DNA of 64,000 nt from Cycas panzhihuaensis (lineage: Eukaryota > Cycadophyta), in assembly GCA_023213395.1 (NCBI GenBank), contig CM041465.1:139755741-139819740 (forward strand), in the 5' to 3' direction. Below the pieces are notes generated by a model. That model was given only the letters and a program-made list of their open reading frames with translations. It was not told the origin of the DNA and did not search any database. Made by a program: the position numbers and the translations under genes. This document shows, piece by piece, positions 56,635-64,000 of this stretch; the first letter of the stretch is position 1, and every line of letters starts with the position of its first letter.

Positions 56635-56926
56635 TGAAGGCTCAAGGATAGATTAGAATAAAATTATAAGCCCATATTGATGAAGATAACAATATTTCCA
56701 AATGAAAGGTGATATTAAAGAACATTGTTAGACCATAGGACCCTATGTTTATAGTTTGGATGTTGGGCAAGTCTGCCATTGACTAATGCTGGTATTAAGA
56801 AACATTGTTTAAAAATAAATATAAAAAATACATACCTATCGGTTGATGTCAACTACTAGTAGTCCTGCAACATTCTAAACTATCATGCACACTATTTAAT
56901 ATAATAAATGAACACTATCTCTAATA
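56635..56926 (-). repeat. 5' LTR of element F
   Basis: On + TGAAGGCTCAAGG to TCTCTAATA; colinear with 49464-49754. Confidence 0.92.
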
Positions 56927-57260
56927 TAATTTACATACTAAGTTTTCTTGTCCCTTGACTTCAAAACCTTGAGGTTGAGAGATATAAATTTCTTCATCAA
57001 TATTTCCATTAAGAAAGGTAGATTTAACATCCATCTAATAAACGTTTCAACCATAATGAGCAGCTAAATATATAATACTCCTAATTATATTCATCTTAAC
57101 AACAAGGGTAAAAGTTTCTTCATAATTACTACCTCCATGTTAAGCATAACCCTTTGTAACTAGCCTAGCTTTGTATTTATCAATTATACCATCATCCTTG
57201 TACTTGTTCTTATATATCCATTTGGTTCTAATAACATTCTTACTTGGTGGCAATTCTACC
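56927..57260 (-). pseudogene. Copia RT, N-terminal part (element G)
   Basis: MDVKSTFLNGNIDEEIYISQ and PQGFEVKGQENLVC (minus) are the RT palm opening, running into the insertion site. They continue at 49463 as LKKALYGLK. Confidence 0.88.
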
Positions 57261-57640
57261 AAATCCCATGTGTTATTTTGACTTAAGGTATCATATTCTA
57301 CTTTCATGACTTGAATCTATTCATTGCTTTTTGTAGCTTCTTCAAAAATTTGAGGCTCATCTTCTTACATCACTTGATATATTAAATCATAATTAACTCT
57401 AGCTTATGATCTTGTGAATCTCCTATTAAGGTTAGTATTTAGGATATTTCCTAGATCATGACTTCTTATAACCTATTTTAGACCTTGGCTTTGTTGCTAA
57501 TTTGAACTTATATCTTCAATTGTATTTATATTTGTTTTACCTTCTGAAAACCCAATATCAATTATAACTTCCGTAGCTTTATCATCTTCAATTTTATATA
57601 CACCATGTTCATCAAAGATAACATCTCTATTCATAAAAAA
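57261..57640 (-). pseudogene. Integrase-RT spacer (element G)
   Basis: Ser/Thr/Asn-rich linker region in broken minus frames, ending with a segment corresponding to the RDV.F.E block near 57620. No enzyme motif. Confidence 0.5.
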
Positions 57641-57649
57641 ACTTTTTTC

Positions 57650-58450
57650 AACTAGATCATATAATCTATAAGCCTTTCGCTCACTTAAATAACCTATAAA
57701 AATGCACTTGATACCTTTCCTTTGTAACTTTGTTTATTTTTTATCAGGAACATGAGCATATATAACACAACTAAACACTCTTAGATTGCTTACATCAAGC
57801 TTCTTACATATCCATGCTTCTTCAGGAGTCAAATCCTTCAAGGCCTTGATTGGACTTCTATTTAGTAAGTACACAATAGTATTTATTACTTTAACCTAAA
57901 AAGAGTTATTTAATATTTTTTCTTTTAGTGTACACCTTGTCATTTCTGTAACAATCCTTATCTTTCTTTCAGCTATATTATTTTATTGAGGTGTATAAGG
58001 AGTTTTGAATTATCTCCTTATTCCAACTTTGCTAAAAAGTTCCTTAAAATCATTAGAGATAAACTCTCCTCCATTATCTGAATGAAGGATCTTCAACTTG
58101 AGTCTACTTTATCTTTTAGACATAGCTCTAAACTCTACAAATTTCAAGAATGTTTCTAATTTTTCTTTAAGAAAATACACCCAAAATTTTCTTATGAAGT
58201 CAACAACCAAAATCATAAAATATCTTGTTTTTCCATATGATACATTCTTCATGGGCCCACACAAGTCAACATTTACTAATTCTAATGGAGCTTGAGATAA
58301 AATACTGGATTTAGAAAATTTATTTCTATATTATTTTCTAAAAGCACATCCTTCATAAACATCATTATTACTTTGAATAAATGAGATACCTTTAACTATT
58401 TCTTTCTTTCTTAAGGTAATAAGACTATTATAATTTAAATGTCCATAATG
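57650..58450 (-). pseudogene. Copia integrase (element G)
   Basis: VDLCGPMKNVSYGKTRYFM, VVDFIRKFWVYFLKEKLETF (first Asp) and ILHSDNGGEFISNDFKELF (second Asp). The third block NNIAERKIRIVTEM keeps the catalytic Glu, unlike elements B, C and F. A Gln codon before it is TAA, so the protein is still broken. Confidence 0.9.
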
Positions 58451-58456
58451 AATATG

Positions 58457-58875
58457 CTATAGGATATTATCACCACTAATTGAAGCATTTAATGTAATAT
58501 TTTGAGGACATAAAATTAATTTAAACAATCTATGTTTGGTTATTTTTCCTTTAGAAAACAAGAAGAAATTTCTTTTCTTGTCATAGATTTTACATTTACC
58601 ATTATCAAATATTAATTTGTATCTTTGTTCTATCATTTGGCCAACTGACAATAGATTTTTCTTCAATCTAGGAACAAGCAACATATTATGAACATCTTTG
58701 TTTTCTCTATTATCTATTTTAATGGAGATAGTTCCTTTTCCTTGAACTTCCTATGTATTGTCATCTCCAAATACAACTTTCTCTTTCTAATCCTTATCAA
58801 TCTTTGAAAAGGATTTAGTATTATAAGTCATATGAGTTGAGCATCTAATATCAATAAACCATTCGTCATTTGTTA
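58457..58875 (-). pseudogene. Copia protease (element G)
   Basis: WFIDIRCSTHMTYNTKSFSK is the active-site stretch (usual W..DSGCS.HMT), with Ser-Gly changed to Ile-Arg. The open stretch 58457-58684 gives LLVPRLKKNLLSVGQMIEQ (VP.L..NLLSV.QL) and the pre-integrase start. Confidence 0.85.
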
Positions 58876-58959
58876 AAAAAGTTGCCATTAAGCTAGTATA
58901 AAATAAACTCTCACCTTTTGATGTATTGTCCTACATATCAATAACTGTATTTACTGAAT

Positions 58960-59870
58960 AACAATTTCTAGTTAGATGACCATACCTACCACATTTATAA
59001 TATTGAGGTCCATAACCTCTACCTCTTCATTGAGATGCACATTTTCCTTGAGATGTACCTTGCCTTGAGATGAAAATTTCCAACCTCTTCGTTGACTTTG
59101 TCCTTTTGATTTTTTTTTTTAGTAATAAAAATTTTGTTACATATTTGCTTTTTAAGAATGATTCATCCTTTGAAAATTTACCTGCCTAACTCTTCCCCTT
59201 AGATTAGCTATTGATATTAAAGCTTGATCTTAATCTTCACTTATAGCCTTATTTTTATTTTTTTCTTCCACATTAAGCAATATGGATAATAATTGATCAA
59301 CCTTTAGACTAGACAAATCCTTTATTACCTTGATGGTAGTTGTAATATTCTCAAATTTGTTGATTTCACTTATGCTCCTTACTATCTTCTTAACCATTTT
59401 TTGTTTAGAAATCCATTCTTCCAACTATATCATTTTATTAACTAAATCTTGTACCTTTGTAATGAACTTATTAATTGATTCTGTGGGCATCATCTTCAAA
59501 TTTTCATAGTTTAATCTTAGATTTTGTAGCCTTTGAGGTATAACTCCTTCATAACCATTCTTTAAGATATTCCATACTTCATAAGATGTAGTAGATCCAT
59601 ATATATACAAGGGAATATATGTTCAACTATAGCTATATATATGATAGAAAGTACTTCACTATCCTTCCTTAAAAGCTCTTCTTTTTTAGCCTCTTAATTA
59701 GATGTTAACTCTGTGTTAGGCTATGTTGGTTGTGGTACTGTAAATCTATGAGAAATAATATTCTACAAACCTTTTGATTACAAAATAACTTATATTTTTC
59801 TTAACCATGATAGATAATCATATCCATTAAAGTTTGGTAGTGATTGGCAAATCTAATATGCTACCATTAA
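58960..59870 (-). pseudogene. Copia gag, UBN2 type (element G)
   Basis: PNFNGYDYLSWLRKI near 59830-59850 is the gag opening, TTSYEVWNILKNGYEG the central helix, LQNLRLNYENLKMMPTESIN the next. KKIVRSISEINKFENITTTI and SSLKVDQLLSILLNVEEKN follow. The zinc knuckle at about 58970-59015 reads YYKCGRYGHLTRNC, with the first Cys replaced by Tyr. Confidence 0.85.
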
Positions 59871-61173
59871 AAATATCTTCTACTTCTTAGGCCCTAATAA
59901 GAATCCTTAAAAGTAGATTACAATAGGCCTCTAAGAATCAAAGGATATTTGATTTAGGATTAAGGAAAAAGTTGAGAGGATGATATAAACATTATGAAGG
60001 AAGAAATTTTTTTTCTAGAATCATGCAAGCATTTGGCATAAGGACCTAACTTTAGATTGAATTTTCTTTATAAAAATGACATCAAAACATATCAAATCAT
60101 ATACCAAAATGATGGGCTCTGAATCAAGATTCTAGTAGTTTAGATGGTTCAAAAAATAAACTTATAGAACTCAAGATATTAAGAAAAATGCACAGGCACC
60201 CTTTTATAAAAATTAAAATTAAAAATAAAATAAAATAATAAAAAATAGATTTAGGCTTTAGCACCATTCACTACTTAAAACTAGGTCACATTAATATATC
60301 ACATGGTTAAAGACTAAAAATAAAGGAGCTTAAGTACTTTATGTAAAATCAAATTGAATTAAATGTTTAAAACTTTAGAGAAAAAATAACATAATAACAA
60401 ATGAGATTTGTTGTGTGCAAGGCTTGAAAAAACAAATCTAATATTAATTTGGCGAATCAATGATTATACTAGTGAACTAAATTGTAGGTGGTGGGTTATG
60501 TGAGATCAATAAAGATTAAGGCTTTGAACATTTAATGGGAAGAATGACAAAATGGTTTGTTTGGGCATGATCTTGATTTCTATCACTATCAAAATGAGCT
60601 TTAGTAAATATATTGCAGGACTACACGCTGAAAATAGGGTGACAATGAAGAGAGATTATAATCTCAATTTGATAAAATGAAACACGCATAAAGGTTAAGC
60701 ATAGGACACAGACAAAGGTAGTCAAATATAATGAATCAATGCAAAATGAGGATTATGCATAGGCTTAAAAAGCATAGAGTAAATACTCAATAATAAGAGG
60801 TATATAGGAGCAAATAAATGAAATAAGAAAGACTATGTATACATAATCAAACAAAGAGAAGATATGCAGTGGCAAAGATGTGGCTAAAAAAATAATTAAT
60901 TTGATGAAAAATAACAATAATTGTATATAGTAAGATAATACCTTTAAGGAAATACCTTTATGTATGGCAAGAGAACCATAGACAAAAGGTAGTAACCATG
61001 ACAATAATCGAATAGAGTATCCACTAAGCCAACGAGCCTGCCAAACAAACTATAATGGATTCACCTTATGATCAATGACTTTACCTCATGATCAAACAAG
61101 ATCAAAATATCAAAAATCCTCTATTGGAGCCACCACTTTCATGGTAATAGAGCTAGGATTTTACTTGAAAACT
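59871..61173 (-). other. Leader of element G
   Basis: AT-rich, no domains. A decayed primer site (minus, TGTTATCAGAGT) lies at 61175-61186 next to the 5' LTR. Confidence 0.55.
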
Positions 61174-61186
61174 GACTCTGATAACA

Positions 61187-61391
61187 TGTTGAGATTGAAC
61201 AAGTAATCAAACAAACAAGTGAAAAACACGAGGATCAAAATGGTATCATAAGATACCTTTAATAAAATAGAATAAAATATTACAATGTAGAATATGTTTA
61301 TATATCCATTAAATGGGTGAAAACATAATTATTTATAGGCCTACCAAAAACCCCAAAATAATATATGTGCATTACATTAATTTTCTAACAA
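61187..61391 (-). repeat. 5' LTR of element G
   Basis: On + TGTTGAGATTGAAC to TTTTCTAACA, 205 bp, followed by AAATC. Confidence 0.93.
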
Positions 61392-61396
61392 AATCA

Positions 61397-63384
61397 TCAT
61401 CAAAGAATATAATTAATCGTCAATAATATCTACATCATTATACTATCCATCTTTTAATTAAAAACATCTTCAAATTCTCTCTTACTTAACACCTCATGTT
61501 TTATATTTTTTTCTTTCATGAGAGGTTCTCATATGCCATAAACGATAATAGATAAACTAGGGAGCTTTTATTTTAAATTTTTTTACTAAATAATTATCCA
61601 AATTCTTCATTATACCATTAGGAACCTCTTAATATAATAAGATCAAATAATGCTCTAAACTACTTGATAAATAAACTTATGAGTATGTTAAATTTACTTT
61701 TATCATCTTTACCCATTAAAATTTTTATCAAGAAATCTTCAAAATATATCATGTAACTAGTCAAAATATCCATCTTTAAATTCTCTTAACAATGGAATAG
61801 ATGACACAAAAATCTGATGTCATACATTCATGATATGATAAGAAAAGTATCTATCATAAAATGTAAAAAATATGACAAAGAATAAAACTGACCCTATTTG
61901 ATTTTTAAGCTTTGGTCATAAAACTACACTAAGTAATAATCCATTCCACTAACAAGCGGTTGGGTGGACTTAAAAATATATTCAAAATAATTAAATTAAA
62001 TCTTGACTTTAGAAAATTAAAAAATCCATTAAATTTTCTCATACACAACCTGCGTGTGGTTATGAGGATTTTGACAACTTAATTTATCATTTCTCCATTG
62101 ATTTTCATTAAACAAAATCATATGTAAGGTTATTTCATCATCTTGAAGGCATAAGAACTAATCTCCGACCATAATAATTAAAGAAAATATAGAAAATCTT
62201 CACAAAATTAGCCAAACACTCATGGAGGTACAACTTCCATTTTACCATATTCTAAATATATTTAATGTTAGAAACCTATAAATATGAACTATTTATAATA
62301 TAAAAAAACCTCAAAAAACTTTATGCAACCATAAGTTATGAAAAACATGCAAAAATAGAGGGATATACCATAAAAAAAAATGGACAACATGCTAATTAGG
62401 GTTTTTAAATATTCATTGATTACATGGGCTTCTATAGATTAATTTTCATAACAAAATCCTACCATAAATCTTTATTATCATATATCTAAAGCTTCATATT
62501 TTGGAAAAATTAGGGAACACACACACACACACACACATAGATAGATAGATAGATATGTATGTATGTGTGTGTGTGTGTGTGCATGTGTGTGTGTGTGAAT
62601 GTACATATATCCACACATACACACACAAACATATATATACATATACCATGAAAAGCATCCAAAATGCTAAGAGGGTTTTGTAAACCTCCTCAAATAAATT
62701 TTGGCATATTACATGGCAACTCTTTCTCATAAAATCTCTTTTCTACAATGATTGACTTAAATAAATAGCCCAATACTATTTTTTGATTTAAAAAAAAATA
62801 TTTTTAAATAAAAATCTTTGAATAGTTAATGTCATGGCCATAAGACTTTATTAAATTATTTCATACATTGTATCATCTATTTAATGGTGAATAATATTCA
62901 ATGAAACCTAAGAGAATTGATTCCTCATAGTCGAGTGGATCTCTAAGGGAACATTTATAATGATCTTAATAAGAGAACTAAACCAAATATATAATCTACA
63001 ACCTCACATATCTCTTAAAACAACTTTTAATCACATCTATAGGGTGCATAATCCTATATAAGTAAACTCTAATAGTAACAATCTCCTTCATGTTTTCTAG
63101 ATTTAATGGAAAACTCTTATATGTCTTAAGAATAAGGTCCATATACATAAAATGTATCCACATATAATACAAAATAAATCTCATTGTTGCTTTTATATTA
63201 AGCCCCAATTTGGTCACATTTTAAACATATTTGACAATAAATCAAATTGGTTTCTTGTTTTGAAAATAACTCCTCAATATCTTATGAAATCTCTATTAAT
63301 CATGAAATCTTATAATAACTTGGCTCTTCAATAAATTGGATCTGATATAAAATGACTCTAATGTGTAGTAGGATCATATAACTT
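61397..63384 (-). other. Element E interior, right part
   Basis: About 2 kb, AT-rich. The only structure is the compound microsatellite at 62515-62645. Open frames of 60-80 codons here overlap simple sequence or lack any domain. Confidence 0.45.
62515..62645. repeat. Compound, self-complementary microsatellite
   Basis: (AC)n, then (ATAG)n, (TATG)n, (TG)n broken by GCATG, then ACACATACACACAC. AC-rich and TG-rich arms face each other, so a single strand could fold back. Confidence 0.9.
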
Positions 63385-63396
63385 GCTTTAATATGA
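63385..63396 (-). other. Primer binding site of element E (decayed)
   Basis: On - TCATATTAAAGC, four changes from TGGTATCAGAGC, two bases from the LTR. Accepted only because position and orientation fit the LTR pair. Confidence 0.45.
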
Positions 63397-63398
63397 CA

Positions 63399-63735
63399 TG
63401 TTAAAATTAAAATTGATAAATAATGAATAAGTATAAATGAATTAATGAGGGTATAAGATGAGTAATAAATAATCATAAGATAAAACATGTAATCACATAT
63501 AAGACAATAATTGGTAGGAAATTATGATCTTCAAATATTGTATTAATAATGAATACATATTTATGGTATAATGTCATCTCATAACTAACCAATTACTTTT
63601 GAGAACCTTCCAAGGACCTATACGTGCACTACAAAACTCTCTAGAAATGCACACATATTCATACTTTCATATAAGAGAGTTTATATAAGAAAGGGGTTTT
63701 ATGTTTGTGAATTAAATATTATATATTCTCTAATA
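63399..63735 (-). repeat. 5' LTR of element E
   Basis: On + TGTTAAAATTAAA to CTCTAATA, 337 bp, followed by AAAGG. Confidence 0.88.
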
Positions 63736-63740
63736 AAAGG

Positions 63741-64000
63741 GTACAAAAAATACTATAGATCATATGGTAAGGCCTTGGTTGTGAATAAATAAGATGAGAC
63801 ACAATAAGAAAATTATCATGATATTTTGGTGAATAATTTAAAATGAGTCAATCCATAATTGGCTTTGATAGCCAACAACTCTTTAATCTTAGATTAAGAA
63901 ACCCTCTTCATATAAAACTATCAATTGGAGGACTAAATGGTGCTTTACATAATGGATAATGAAAAACATGAATAATTGTCTCTAATAAGCTACTCTCTTC
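63741..64000. other. Right flank, nothing recognised
   Basis: AT-rich sequence outside element E; no frame or repeat that I can assign. Confidence 0.3.

Larger units (their letters stand above)
49464..56926 (-). mobile_element. Element F: Copia LTR retrotransposon inside G's RT (minus strand)
   Basis: LTRs 49464-49754 and 56635-56926 (291/292 bp). Flanks TAATA (49459-49463) and TAATT (56927-56931) are a target duplication with one difference. Removing F and one flank restores the G frame across [24 protein letters not shown] (minus) adjoins the left LTR; primer site at 56621-56632 (minus). Order gag-protease-integrase-RT-RNase H. Confidence 0.93.
48146..61391 (-). mobile_element. Element G: Copia LTR retrotransposon (minus strand)
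   Basis: LTRs 48146-48349 and 61187-61391 (204/205 bp). Perfect target duplication AAATC (48141-48145 and 61392-61396). PPT ATTATGGGGGAGTG (minus) adjoins the left LTR and a primer site the right one. Domains in order on - are gag, protease, integrase, RT, RNase H; RT is interrupted by element F. Inserted in element E. Confidence 0.94.
47161..63735 (-). mobile_element. Element E: outer LTR retrotransposon of the right nest, no coding seen
   Basis: LTRs 47161-47500 and 63399-63735 share long blocks (for example TTATATAAGAAAGGGGTTTTATG). The target duplication AAAGG is perfect (47156-47160 and 63736-63740). A PPT sits at 47501-47513 (minus) and a decayed primer site at 63385-63396 (minus). Removing element G leaves an interior of about 2.65 kb with no gag or pol motif, so E is probably a non-autonomous element. 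Confidence 0.88.

Noticed and set aside
1-64000. CRISPR array, operons, rRNA or tRNA genes
   Set aside because: No spaced repeat array of that kind and no recognisable rRNA or tRNA; short tRNA-like words are primer binding sites.

Overview
The window looks like intergenic DNA from a large, repeat-rich seed-plant genome. I see no intact cellular gene, rRNA, tRNA or CRISPR array. Nearly everything recognisable is LTR retrotransposon, mostly AT-rich and decayed, with stop codons and C-to-T/G-to-A changes. One GC-rich, CpG-rich island (about 27.66-37.59 kb) is a much younger insertion. The species cannot be named from the sequence; plant hallmarks are UBN2-type Copia gag, a chromodomain Ty3/gypsy element, Tat-like Ty3/gypsy gag and PBS, and a plant mobile domain (PMD).

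Left part (1-20.5 kb). Element H is an old Tat-like Ty3/gypsy relic on + with gag, protease, the start of RT and RNase H. Its RNase H is split by element I (5072-10471), a Copia derivative with matching 427-bp LTRs, only a gag start and a pol tail, and an antisense fragment of a Gly/Tyr-rich host gene. Downstream come an antisense PMD pseudogene (about 11.6-13.4 kb), a 52-bp tandem array (14.13-14.69 kb) and mostly featureless AT-rich DNA.

Central nest (20502-46986), four levels. Outer element D (228-bp LTRs, TSD AACTC, no recognisable pol) contains C, a chromodomain gypsy element on +. The 5' LTR of C is split by B, a Copia element on - (375-bp LTRs, TSD ACCTC). The leader of B is split by A, a GC-rich Tat-like gag-protease element on - with 2.5-kb LTRs and TSD GTGCC. 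A roughly 0.5-kb host segment is repeated on both sides of C, which a simple insertion does not explain.

Right nest (47161-63735), three levels, all on -. E (about 340-bp LTRs, TSD AAAGG, no coding seen) contains G (Copia, 205-bp LTRs, TSD AAATC), whose RT is split by F (Copia, 291-bp LTRs, TSD TAATA/TAATT).

Insertion order is fixed by the nesting: H before I; D, then C, then B, then A; E, then G, then F. Coding entries are pseudogenes unless stated. Family calls come from motifs read by eye. LTR, TSD, PBS and PPT coordinates come from comparing the repeat copies base by base. I found no convincing undescribed cellular system; the points of interest are structural and evolutionary.
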